From Excoecaria cochinchinensis (lineage: Eukaryota; Streptophyta; Magnoliopsida; Malpighiales; Euphorbiaceae): a stretch of DNA of 64,000 bases. Every line of letters starts with the position of its first letter. Positions within the stretch are counted from its first letter, which is position 1. The notes beneath the pieces were generated by a model, which was given only the letters and a program-made list of their open reading frames with translations, was not told where the DNA came from and did no database searches. Location of the stretch: contig CANTUQ010000318.1 in NCBI GenBank assembly GCA_947683425.1, forward strand, positions 124,001 to 188,000, in the 5' to 3' direction. Position numbers and translations under genes: made by a program. Of this stretch, positions 26,401 to 38,420 are shown piece after piece.

Positions 26401-26550
26401 GTGGTGAAATTTTGGATCCGAGTCCAATAATTCGGGAAAAATTGATCGGAATAGCTACTGGGAGCTTGCCGGTCTCAACGAGTCGAGAATTGGCTTCGTC
26501 TGGATCTGACGAATTTTTACGGATTTCCCTAGGGGTACCCCTAGGAAAAA
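23455..26550. repeat. HOR block B, complete copy 2 (3,096 bp)
   Basis: Near-identical tandem copy of 20,359-23,454. The duplicated zone extends from about 19,990 to about 26,860, roughly 2.2 copies, so the exchange that made it was recent relative to monomer divergence. Confidence 0.82.
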
Positions 26551-29500
26551 TCACCAGAATCGAAAAATCGTAAAAAGTGGTGAAATTTTTGATCCGAGTC
26601 CAAAAATTCGGGAAAACTTGATCGGAATAGCTACTGGGAGCTTGCCGGTCACAACGCGTCGAGAATTGGCTTCGTCGGGATCTGACGAATTTTTACGGAT
26701 TTCCCTAGGGGTACCCCTAGGAAAAATCACCAGAATTGAAAAATCGTAAAAAGTGGTGAAATTTTGGATCCGAGTCCAATAAGTCGGGAACACTTGATCG
26801 GAATAGCTACTGGAAGCTTGCCGGTCACAACGCGTCGAGAATTGGCTTCGTCAGAATTTTTACGGATTTTCCTAGGGGTACCCCTAGGGAAAATCACCAG
26901 AATCGAAAAATCGTAAAAAGTGATGAAATTTTGGATCCGAGTCCAATAATTCGGGAAAACTTAATCGGAATAGCTACTGGGAGCTTGCCGGCCACAACGC
27001 GTCGAGAATTGGCTTCGTCAGAATTTTTACGGATTTCCCTAGGGGTACCCCTAGGGAAAATCACCAGAATCGAAAAATCGTAAAAAGTGATGAAATTTTG
27101 GATCCGAGTCCAATAATTCGGGAAAACTTAATCGGAATAGCTACTGGGAGCTTACCGGCCACAACGCGTCGAGAATTGGCTTCGTCAGAATTTTTACGGA
27201 TTTCCCTAGAGGTACCCCTAGGGAAAATCACCAGAATCGAAAAATCGTAAAAAGTGGTGAAATTTTGGATCCGAGTCCAATAATTCGGGAAAACTTGATC
27301 GGAATAGCTACTGGGAGCTTGCCGGTCTCAACGAGTCGAGAATTGGATTCGTCGGGATCTGACGAATTTTTACGGATTTCCCTAGGGGTACCCCTAGGAA
27401 AAATCACCAGAATCGAAAAATCGTAAAAAGTGGTGAAATTTTTGATCCGAGTCCAAAAATTCGGGAAAACTTGATCGGAATAGCTACTGGGAGCTTGCCG
27501 GTCACAACGCGTCGAGAATTGGCTTCGTCGGGATCTGACGAATTTTTACGGATTTCCCTAGGGGTACCCTTAGGGAAAATCACCAGAATCGAAAAATCGT
27601 AAAAAGTGGTGAAATTTTGGATCCGAGTCCAATAATTCGGGAAAACTTGATCGGAATAGCTACTGGAAGCTTGCCGGTCACAACGAGTCAAGAATTTGCT
27701 TCGTCGGAATTTTTACGGATTTCCCTAGGGGTACCCCTAGGGAAAATCACCAGAATCGAAAAATCGTAAAAAGTGGTGAAATTTTGGATCCGAGTCCAAT
27801 AATTCGGGAAAACTTGATCGAAATAGCTACTGGGAGCTTGCCGGTCACAACGCGTCGAGAATTGGCTTCGTCGGGATCTGACGAATTTTTACGGATTTTC
27901 CTAGGGGTACCCCTAGGGAAAATCACCAGAATGGAAAAATCGTAAAAAGTGGTGAAATTTTGGATCCGAGTCCAATAATTCGGGAAAACTTGATCGGAAT
28001 AGCTACTGGGAGCTTGCCGATCACAACGAGTCGAGAATTGACTTCGTCGGGATCTGACAAATTTTTACGGATTTCCCTATGGGTACCCCTAGGGAAAATC
28101 ACAAGAATCGAAAAATCGTAAAAAGTGGTGAAATTTTAGATCCGAGTCCAATAATTCGGAAAAACTTGATCGGAATAGCTACTGGGAGCTTGCCGGTCAC
28201 AACGCGTTGAGAATTGGCTTCGTCGGGATCTAACGAATTTTTACGGATTTCCCTAGGGGTACCCCTAGGAAAAATCACCAGAATTGAAAAATCGTAAAAA
28301 GTGGTGAAATTTTGGATCCGAGTCCAATAATTCGGGAACACTTGATCGGAATAACTACTGGAAGCTTGCCGGTCACAACGCGTCGAGAATTGGCTTCGTC
28401 AGAATTTTTCGGATTTCCCTAGGGGTACCCCTAGGGAAAATCACCAGAATCGAAAAATCGTAAAAAGTGATGAAATTTTGGATCCGAGTCCAATAATTCG
28501 GGAAAACTTGATCGGAATATCTACTGGGAGCTTGCCGGCCACAACGCGTCGAGAATTGGCTTCGTCAGAATTTTTACGGATTTCCCTAGGGGTACCCCTT
28601 GGGAAAATCACCAGAATCGAAAAATCGTAAAAAGTGGTGAAATTTTGGATCCGAGTCCAATAATTCGGGAAAACTTGATCGGAATAGCTACTGGGAGCTT
28701 GCCGGTCACAACGAGTGGAGAATTGGCTTCGTCGGGATCTGACGAATTTTTACGGATTTCCCTAGGGGTACCCCTAGGAAAAATCACCAGAATCGAAAAA
28801 TCGTAAAAAGTGGTGAAATTTTTGATCCGAGTCCAATAATTCGGGAAAACTTGATCGGAATAGCTACTGGGAGCTTGCCGGTCACAACGCGTCGAGAATT
28901 GGCTTCGTCAGAATTTTTACGGATTTCCCTAGGGGTACCCCTAGCGAAAATCACCAGAATCGAAAAATCGTAAAAAGTGATGAAATTTTGGATCCGAGTC
29001 CAATAATTCGGGAAAACTTGATCGGAATAGCTACTGGGAGCTTGCCGGCCACAACGCGTCGAGAATTGGCTTCGTCAGAATTTTTACGGATTTCCCTAGG
29101 GGTACCCCTAGGGAAAATCACCAGAATCGAAAAATCGTAAAAAGTGGTGAAATTTTGGATCCGAGTGCAATAATTCGGGAAAACTTGATCGGAATAGCTA
29201 CTGGGAGCTTGCCGGCCACAACGCGTCGAGAATTGGCTTCGTCAGAATTTTTACGGATTTTCCTAGGGGTACCCCTAGGGAAAATCACCAGAATCGAAAA
29301 ATCGTAAAAAGTGGTGAAATTTTGGATCCGAGTCCAATAATTCGGGAAAACTTGATCGGAATAGCTACTGGAAGCTTGCCGGTCACAACGAGTCGAGAAT
29401 TGGCTTCGTCGGGATCTGACGAATTTTTACGGATTTCCCTAGGGGTACCCCTAGGAAAAATCACCAGAATCGAAAAATCGTAAAAAGTGGTGAAATTTTG

Positions 29501-29899
29501 GATCCGAGTCCAATAATTCGGGAAAACTTGATCGGAATAGCTACTGGAAGCTTGCCGGTCACAACGAGTCGAGAATTGGCTTCGTCGGGATCTGACGAAT
29601 TTTTACGGATTTCCCTAGGGGTACCCCTAGGAAAAATCACCAGAATCGAAAAATCGTAAAAAGTGGTGAAATTTTTTATCCGAGTCCAATAATTCGGGAA
29701 AACTTGATCGGAATAGCTACTGGGAGCTTGCCGGTCACAACGCGTCGAGAATTGGATTCGTCAGAATTTTTACGGATTTCCCTAGGGGTACCCCTAGCGA
29801 AAATCACCAGAATCGAAAAATCGTAAAAAGTGATGAAATTTTGGATCCGAGTCCAATAATTCGGGAAAACTTGATCGGAATAGCTACTGGGAGCTTGCC

Positions 29900-29993
29900 G
29901 GTCACAACGAGTCGAGAATTGGATTCGTCGAGATCTGACGAATTTTGGTCACAACGCGTCGAGAATTGGATTCGTCGGGATCTAACGAATTTT
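29900..29993. repeat. 47-bp internal duplication in a monomer (223-bp monomer)
   Basis: The segment from GGTCACAACG to GACGAATTTT (29,900-29,946) is followed immediately by a second copy (29,947-29,993). The copies differ by a few bases, for example CGAGTC versus CGCGTC. The join GAATTTT-GGTCAC is not found in normal monomers. Confidence 0.85.
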
Positions 29994-32010
29994 TACGGAT
30001 TTTCCTAGGGGTACCCCAAGGAAAAATCACCAGAATTGAAAAATCGTAAAAAGTGGTGAAATTTTGGATCCGAGTCCAACAATTCGGGAAAACTTGATCG
30101 GAATAGCTACGGGAAGCATGCCGGTCACAACGCATCGAGAATTTGCTTTGTCGGAATTTTTACGGATTTTCCTAGGGGTACCCCGAGGGAAAATCACCAG
30201 AATCGAAAAATCGTAAAAAGTGGTAAAATTTTAGATCCGAGTCCAATAATTCGGGAAAACTTGATCGGAATAGCTACTGGGAGCTTGTCAGTCACAACGC
30301 GTCGAGAATTGGCTTCGTCGGGAACTGACGAATTTTTACGGATTTCCCTAGGGGTACCCCTAGGGAAAATCACCAGAATCGAAAAATCGTAAAAAGTGGT
30401 GAAATTTTGGATCCGTGTCCAATAATTCGTGAAAACTTGATCGGAATAGCTACTGATAGCTTGCCGGTCACAATGCGTCGAGAATTAGCTTCGTCGGGAT
30501 CTGACGAATTTTGTCTGATTTTCCTAGGGGTACCCCTAGGGAAAATCACCAGAATCGAAAAATCGTAAAAAGTGGTGAAATTTTGGATTCGAGTCCAATA
30601 ATTCGGGAAAACTTGATCGGAATAGCTACTGGTAGCTTGCCGGTCACAACGCGTCGAGAATTGGCTTCGTCGGAATTTTTACGAATTTCCCTAGGGGTAC
30701 CCATAGGGAAAATCACAGAATCGAAAAATCGTAAAAAGTGGTGAAATTTTTGATCCGAGTCCAATAATTCGGGAAAACTTGATCGGAATAGCTACTGGGA
30801 GCTTGCCGGTCAAAATGCGTCGAGAATTGGATTCGTCGGGATCTGACGAATTTTTACGGATTTCCCTATGGGTACCCCTAGGGAAAATCACCAGAATCGA
30901 AAAATCGTAAAAAGTGGTGAAATTTTGGATCCGAGTCCAATAATTCGGGAAAACTTGATCGGAATAGCTACTGGGAGCTTGTCGGTCACAACACGTTGAG
31001 AATTGGCTTCGTCAGAATTTTTACGGATTTCCCTGGGGGTACCCCTAGGGAAAATCACCAGAATCGAAAATCGTAAAAAGTGGTGAAATTTTGGATCCGA
31101 GTCAAATAATTCGTGAAAACTTGATCGGAATAGCTACTGATAGCTTGCCGGTCACAACGCGTCGAGAATTAGCTTCGTCGGGATCTGACGAATTTTTTCG
31201 GATTTTCCGAGGGGTACCCCTAGGGAAAATCACCAAAATCGAAAAATCGTAAAAAGTGGTGAAATTTTGGATCCGAGTCCAATAATTCGGGAAAACTTGA
31301 TCGGAATAGCTACTGGGAGCTTGCCGGTCACAACGCGTCGAGAATTGGCTTCGTCGGAATTTTTACGGATTTCCCTAGGGGTACCCCTAGGGAAAATCAA
31401 AGAATTGAAAAATCGTAAAAAGTTGTGAAATTTTGGATCCGAGTCCAATAATTCGGGAAAAGTTGATCGGAATAGCTACTGGGAACTTGCCGGTTATAAC
31501 GCGTCGAGAATTGGCTTCGTCGGGATCTGACGAATTTTTACGGATTTCCCTAGGGGTACCCCTAGGAAAAATCACCAGAATCGAAAAATCGTAAAAATTG
31601 GTGAAATTTTGGATCCGAGTCCAATAATTCGGGAAAACTTATTCGGAATAGCTACTGGGAGCTTGCCGGTCACAACGCGTCGAGAATTGGCTTCGTCGGG
31701 ATCTGACGAATTTTTACGGATTTCCCTAGGGGTACCCCTAGGGAAAATCACCAGAATCGAAAAATCGTAAAAAGTGGTGAAATTTTGGATCCGAGTCCAA
31801 TAATTCGGGAAAACTTGATCGGAATAGCTACTGGGAGCTTGCCGGTCACAACGCGTCGAGAATTGGATTCGTCAGAATTTTTACGGATTTCCCTAGGGGT
31901 ACCCCTAGCGAAAATCACCAGAATCGAAAAATCGTAAAAAGTGATGAAATTTTGGATCCGAGTCCAATAATTCGGGAAAACTTGATCGGAATAGCTACTG
32001 GGAGCTTGCC

Positions 32011-32104
32011 GGTCACAACGAGTCGAGAATTGGATTCGTCGAGATCTGACGAATTTTGGTCACAACGCGTCGAGAATTGGATTCGTCGGGATCTAACGAA
32101 TTTT
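32011..32104. repeat. 47-bp internal duplication in a monomer, HOR copy
   Basis: The same 47-bp duplication as at 29,900-29,993, exactly 2,111 bp later with the same internal differences. It spread by HOR duplication, not by a second event. Confidence 0.85.
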
Positions 32105-33689
32105 TACGGATTTCCCTAGGGGTACCCCTAGGGAAAATCACCAGAATTGAAAAATCGTAAAAAGTGGTGAAATTTTGGATCCGAGTCCAACAATTCGGGA
32201 AAACTTGATCGGAATAGCTACTGGAAGCATGCCGGTCACAACGCATCGAGAATTTGCTTCGTCGGAATTTTTACGGATTTTCCTAGGGGTACCCCGAGGG
32301 AAAATCACCAGAATTGAAAAATCGTAAAAAGTGGTGAAATTTTGGATCCGAGTCCAATAATTCGGGAAAACTTGATCAGAATAGCTACTGGGAGCTTGCC
32401 AGCCACAACGCGTCGAGAATTGGCTTCGTCAGAATTTTTACGGATTTTCCTAGGGGTACCCCTAGGAAAAATCACCAGAATCGAAAAATCGTAAAAAGTG
32501 GTGAAATTTTGGATCCGAGTCCAATAATTCGGGAAAACTTGATCGGAATAGCTACTGGGAGCTTGCCGGTCACAACGAGTCGAGAATTGGCTTCGTCGGG
32601 ATCTGACGAATTTTTACGGATTTCCCTAGGGGTACCCCTAGGAAAAATCACCAGAATCGAAAAATCGTAAAAAGTGGTGAAATTTTGGATCCGAGTCCAA
32701 TAATTCGGGAAAACTTGATCGGAATAGCTACTGGGAGCTTGCCGGTCACAACGAGTCGAGAATTGGCTTCGTCGGGATCTGACGAATTTTTACGGATTTC
32801 CCTAGGGGTACCCCTAGGAAAAATCACCAGAATCGAAAAATCGTAAAAAGTGGTGAAATTTTTGATCCGAGTCCAATAATTCGGGAAAACTTGATCGGAA
32901 TAGCTACTGGGAGCTTGCCAGTCACAACGCGTCGAGAATTGGCTTCGTCGGGAACTGACGAATTTTTACGGATTTCCCTAGGGGTACCCCTTGGGAAAAT
33001 CACCAGAATCGAAAAATCGTAAAAAGTGGTGAAATTTTGGATCCGTGTCCAATAATTCGTGAAAACTTGATCGGAATAGCTACTGGGAGCTTGCCGGTCA
33101 CAACGCGTCGAGAATTGGCTTCGTCGGAATTTTTACGAATTTCCCTAGAGGTACCCATAGGGAAAATCACAGAATCGAAAAATCGTAAAAAGTGGTGAAA
33201 TTTTTGATCCGAGTCCAATAATTCGGGAAAACTTGATCGGAATAGCTACTGGGAGCTTGCCGGTCAAAATGCGTCGAGAATTGGATTCGTCGGGATCTGA
33301 CGAATTTTTACGGATTTCCCTATGGGTACCCCTAGGGAAAATCACATGAATCGAAAAATCGTAAAAAGTGGTGAAATTTTGGATCCGAGTCCAATAATTC
33401 GGGAAAACTTGATCGGAATAGCTACTGGGAGCTTGTCGGTCACAACACGTTGAGAATTGGCTTCGTCAGAATTTTTATGGATTTCCCTGGGGGTACCCCT
33501 AGGGAAAATCACCAGAATCGAAAATCGTAAAAAGTGGTGAAATTTTGGATCCGAGTCCAATAATTCGTGAAAACTTGATCGGAATAGCTACTGATAGCTT
33601 GCCGGTCACAACGCGTCGAGAATTAGCTTCGTCGGGATCTGACGAATTTTTTCGGATTTTCCGAGGGGTACCCCTAGGGAAAATCACCA

Positions 33690-35070
33690 AAATCGAAAAA
33701 TCGTAAAAAGTGGTGAAATTTTGGATCCGAGTCCAATAATTCGGGAAAACTTGATCGGAATAGCTACTGGGAGCTTGCCGGTCACAACGCGTCGAGAATT
33801 GGCTTCGTCGGAATTTTTACGGATTTCCCTAGGGGTACCCCTAGGGAAAATCAAAGAATTGAAAAATCGTAAAAAGTTGTGAAATTTTGGATCCGAGTCC
33901 AATAATTCGGGAAAAGTTGATCGGAATAGCTACTGGGAACTTGCCGGTTATAACGCGTCGAGAATTGGCTTCGTCGGGATCTGACGAATTTTTACGGATT
34001 TCCCTAGGGGTACCCCTAGGAAAAATCACCAGAATCGAAAAATCGTAAAAATTGGTGAAATTTTGGATCCGAGTCCAATAATTCGGGAAAACTTATTCGG
34101 AATAGCTACTGGGAGCTTGCCGGTCACAACGCGTCGAGAATTGGCTTCGTCGGGATCTGACGAATTTTTACGAATTTCCCTAGGGGTACCCCTAGGGAAA
34201 ATCACCAGAATCGAAAAATCGTAAAAAGTGGTGAAATTTTGGATCCGAGTCCAATAATTCGGGAAAACTTGATCGGAATAGCTACTGGGAGCTTGCCGGT
34301 CACAACGAGTCGAGAATTGGCTTCGTCGGGATCTGACGAATTTTTACGGATTTCCCTAGGGGTACCCCTAGGAAAAATCACCAGAATCGAAAAATCGTAA
34401 AAAGTGGTGAAATTTTGGATCCGAGTCCAATAATTCGGGAAAACTTGATCGGAATAGCTACTGGGAGCTTGCCGGTCACAACGCGTCGAGAATTGGCTTC
34501 GTCGGAATTTTTACGGATTTCCCTAGGGGTACCCCTAGGGAAAATCAAAGAATTGAAAAATCGTAAAAAGTTGTGAAATTTTGGATCCGAGTCCAATAAT
34601 TCGGGAAAAGTTGATCGGAATAGCTACTGGGAACTTGCCGGTTATAACGCGTCGAGAATTGGCTTCGTCGGGATCTGACGAATTTTTACGGATTTCCCTA
34701 GGGGTACCCCTAGGAAAAATCACCAGAATCGAAAAATCGTAAAAATTGGTGAAATTTTGGATCCGAGTCCAATAATTCGGGAAAACTTATTCGGAATAGC
34801 TACTGGGAGCTTGCCGGTCACAACGCGTCGAGAATTGGCTACGTCGGGATCTGACGAATTTTTACGAATTTCCCTAGGGGTACCCCTAGGGAAAATCACC
34901 AGAATCGAAAAATCGTAAAAAGTGGTGAAATTTTGGATCCGAGTCCAATAATTCGGGAAAACTTGATTGGAATAGCTACTGGGAGCTTGCCGGTCACAAC
35001 GCGTCGAGAATTGGCTTCGTCGGGATCTGACGAATTTTTACGGATTTTCCTAGGGTTACCCCTAGGGAAA
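33690..35070. repeat. Four-monomer tandem duplication (694-bp unit)
   Basis: Markers AATCAAAGAATTG, CGGTTATAACGCG, AAAATTGGTG and CTTATTCGG at about 33,850-34,120 recur 694 bp later at about 34,545-34,815. Two copies are seen, nearly identical over at least the first 540 bp of the unit. An older copy of the same four-monomer set lies at about 31.23-31.78 kb. Confidence 0.78.
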
Positions 35071-35329
35071 ATCACCAGAATCGAAAAATCGTAAAAAGTG
35101 GTGAAATTTCTGATCCGAGTCCAATAATTCGGGAAAACTTGATCGGAATAGCTACTGGGAGCTTGTTGGTCACAACACGTCGAGAATTGGTTTCGTCAGA
35201 ATTTTTACAGATTTCCCTAGGGGTACCACTAGGGAAAATCACCAGAATCGAAAAATCGTAAAAAGTGGTGAAATTTTGGATCCGAGTGCAATAATTCGGA
35301 AAAACTTGATCGGAATAGCTAGTGGGAGC

Positions 35330-38300
35330 TTGCCGGTCACAACGCGTCAAGAATTGACTTCGTCAGGATCTGACGAATTTTTACGGATTTCCCTAGGGGT
35401 ACCCCTAGGAAAAATCACCAGAATTGAAAAATCGTAAAAAGTGGTGAAATTTTGGATCCGAGTCCAATAATTCGGGAAAACTTGATCGGAATAGCTACTG
35501 GGAGCTTGCCGGTCACAACGCGTCGAGAATTGGCTTCGTCAGAATTTTTACGGATTTCCCTAGGGGTACCCATAGGGAAAATCACCAGAATCGAAAAATC
35601 GTAGAAAGTGGTGAAATTTTGGATCCGAGTCCAATAATTCGGGAAAACTTGATCGGAATAGCTACTGGGAGCTTGCGGGTCACAACACGTCGAGATTTGG
35701 CTTCATCAGAATTTTTACGGATTTCCCTAGGGGTAACCCTAGGGAAAATCACCAGAATCGAAAAATCATAAAAAGTGATGAAATTTTGGATCCGAGTTCA
35801 ATAATTCGGGAAAACTTGATCGGAATAGCTACTAGGAGCTTGCCGGTCACAACGCGTCGAGAATTGGCTTCGTCGGGATCTGACGAATTTTTACGGATTT
35901 CCCTAGGAGTACCCCTAGGAAAAATCACCAGAATTGAAAAATCATAAAAAGTGGTGAAATTTTGGATCCGAGTCCAATAATTCGGGAAAACTTGATCGGA
36001 ATAGCTACTGGAAGCTTGCCGGTCACAACGCATCGAGAATTAGCTTCGTCAGAATTTTTACGGATTTCCCTAGGGGTACCCCTAGGGAAAATCACCAGAA
36101 TCGAAAAATCGTAAAAAGTGGTGAAATTTTTGATCCGAGTCTAATAATTTGGGAAAACTTGATCGGAATAGCTACTGGGAGCTTGCCGGTCACAACTCGT
36201 CGAGAATTGGCTTCGTCGGGAACTGACGAATTTTTACGGATTTCCCTAGGGGTACCCCTAGGGAAAATCACCAGAATCGAAAAATCGTAAAAAGTGGTGA
36301 AATTTTGGATCCGAGTCCAATAATTCGGGAAAACTTGCTCGGAATAGCTACTGGGAGCTTGCCGGTCACAACGCGTCGAGAATTGACTTCGTCGGGATCT
36401 GACGAATTTTTACGGATTTCCCTAGGGGTAATCTTAGGGAAAATCACCAGAATCGAAAAATCATACAAACTGGTGAAATTTTAGATCCGAGTCCAATAAT
36501 TCGGGAAAACTTGATCGGAATAGCTACTGGGAGCTTGCCGGTCACAACGCGTCGAGAATTGGATTCGTCGGGATCTGACAAATTTTTACGGATTTCCCTA
36601 GGGGTACCCCTAGGGAAAATCACCAGAATCGAAAAATCATAAAAAGTGGTGAAATTTTGGATCCGAGTGCAATAATTCGGGAAAACGTGATCGGAATAGC
36701 TACTGGGAGCTTGCAGGTCACAACGCGTCGAGAATTGGCTTCGTCGGAATTTTTACGGATTTCCCTAGGGGTACCCCTAGGAAAAATCACCAGAATCGAA
36801 AAATCGTAAAAAGTGGTGAAATTTTGGATCCGAGTCCAATAATTCGGGAAAACTTGATCGGAATAGCTACTGGGAGCTTGCCGGTCACAACGCGTCAAGA
36901 ATTGACTTCGTCAGGATCTGACGAATTTTTACGGATTTCCCTAGGGGTACCCCTAGGAAAAATCACCAAAATTGAAAAATCATAAAAAGTGGTGAAATTT
37001 TGGATCCGAGTCCAATAATTCGGGAAAACTTGATCGGAATAGCTACTGGGAGCTTGCCGGTCACAACGCTTCGAGAATTGGCTTCGTCAGAATTTTTACG
37101 GATTTCCCTAGGGGTACCCATAGGGAAAATCACCAGAATCGAAAAATCGTAAAAAGTGGTGAAATTTTGGATCCGAGTCCAATAATTCGGGAAAACTTGA
37201 TCGGAATAGCTACTTGGAGCTTGCGGGTCACAACACGTCGAGATTTGGCTTCGTCAGAATTTTTACGGATTTCCCTAGGGGTAACCCTAGTGAAAATCAC
37301 CAGAATCGAAAAATCGTAAAAAGTGATGAAATTTTGGATCCGAGTCCAATAATTCGGGAAAACTTGATCGGAATAGCTACTGGGAGCTTGCCGGTCACAA
37401 CGCGTCGAGAATTGGCTTCGTCGGGATCTGACGAATTTTTACGGATTTCCCTAGGAGTACCCCTAGGAAAAATCACCAGAATTGAAAAATCATAAAAAGT
37501 GGTGAAATTTTGGATCCGAGTCCAATAATTCGGGAAAACTTGATCGGAATAGCTACTGGAAGCTTGCCGGTCACAACACGTTGAGAATTAGCTTCGTCAG
37601 AATTTTTACGGATTTCCCTAGGGGTACCCCTAGGGAAAATCACCAGAATCGAAAAATCGTAAAAAGTGGTGAAATTTTTGATCCGAGTCTAATAATTCGG
37701 AAAAACTTGATCGGAATAGCTACTGGGAGCTTGCCGGTCACAACTCGTCGAGAATTGGCTTCGTCGGGAACTGACGAATTTTTACGGATTTCCCTAGGGG
37801 TACCCCTAGGGAAAATCACCAGAATCGAAAAATCGTAAAAAGTGGTGAAATTTTGGATCCGAGTCCAATAATTCGGGAAAACTTGCTCGGAATAGCTACT
37901 GGGAGCTTGCCGGTCACAACGCGTCGAGAATTGACTTCGTCGGGATCTGACGAATTTTTACGGATTTCCCTAGGGGTAACCTTAGGGAAAATCACCAGAA
38001 TCGAAAAATCATAAAAACTGGTGAAATTTTGGATCCGAGTCAATTAATTCGGGAAAACTTGATCGGAATAGCTACTGGGAGCTTGCCGGTCACAACGCGT
38101 CGAGAATTGGATTCGTCGGGATCTGACGAATTTTTACGGATTTCCCTAGGGGTACCCCTAGGGAAAATCACCAGAATCGAAAAATCGTAAAAAGTGGTGA
38201 AATTTTGGATCCGAGTGCAATAATTCGGGAAAACGTGATCGGAATAGCTACTGGGAGCTTGCAGGTCACAACGCGTCGAGAATTGGCTTCGTCGGAATTT

Positions 38301-38420
38301 TTACGGATTTCCCTAGGGGTACCCCTAGGTAAAATCACCAGAATCGAAAAATCGTAAAAAGTTGTGAAATTTTGGATCCGAGTCCAATAATTCGGGAAAA
38401 CTTGATCGGAATAGCTACTG
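35330..38420. repeat. HOR block D (1,548-bp 9-mer, two copies)
   Basis: Variants at 35,341 recur at 36,889, those at 36,268 at 37,816 and those at 36,620 at 38,168, all 1,548 bp apart. Shared markers include CGTCAAGAATTGACTTCGTCAGG, GCGGGTCACAACACGTCGAGATTTGG (written here in parts: GCGGGTCACAACACG and TCGAGATTTGG) and GGGGTAATCTTAGG or GGGGTAACCTTAGG. Start and end are where similarity fades. Confidence 0.75.

Larger units (their letters stand above)
18800..29700. repeat. HOR block B (3,096-bp 18-mer family)
   Basis: Defined by recurring private variants: CTATGGGTACC, TTTTAGATC, GGGAACACTTGATC, GTGATTAAATTTT, GATAGGAATAG and CTAGCGAAAATC. Matching positions 20,359/23,455/26,551, 21,555/24,651 and 22,769/25,865 give an exact 3,096-bp period. 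It divides into 1,196 bp (seven monomers, four short) and 1,900 bp (eleven monomers, four short). Flanking partial copies show other spacings: the TTTTAGATC marker recurs after 3,606 bp on the left and about 2,234 bp on the right. Confidence 0.8.
29750..34230. repeat. HOR block C (2,111 / 2,454-bp units)
   Basis: Variants at 29,902 recur at 32,013 (2,111 bp), while variants at 30,546, 30,691 and 31,230 recur at 33,000, 33,145 and 33,684 (2,454 bp). The 343-bp difference equals one 176+167 dimer, so the second copy gained, or the first lost, a monomer pair. Private markers include CGTGTCCAATAATTCGTG, CTGATAGC and the 47-bp internal duplication annotated separately. Confidence 0.75.
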
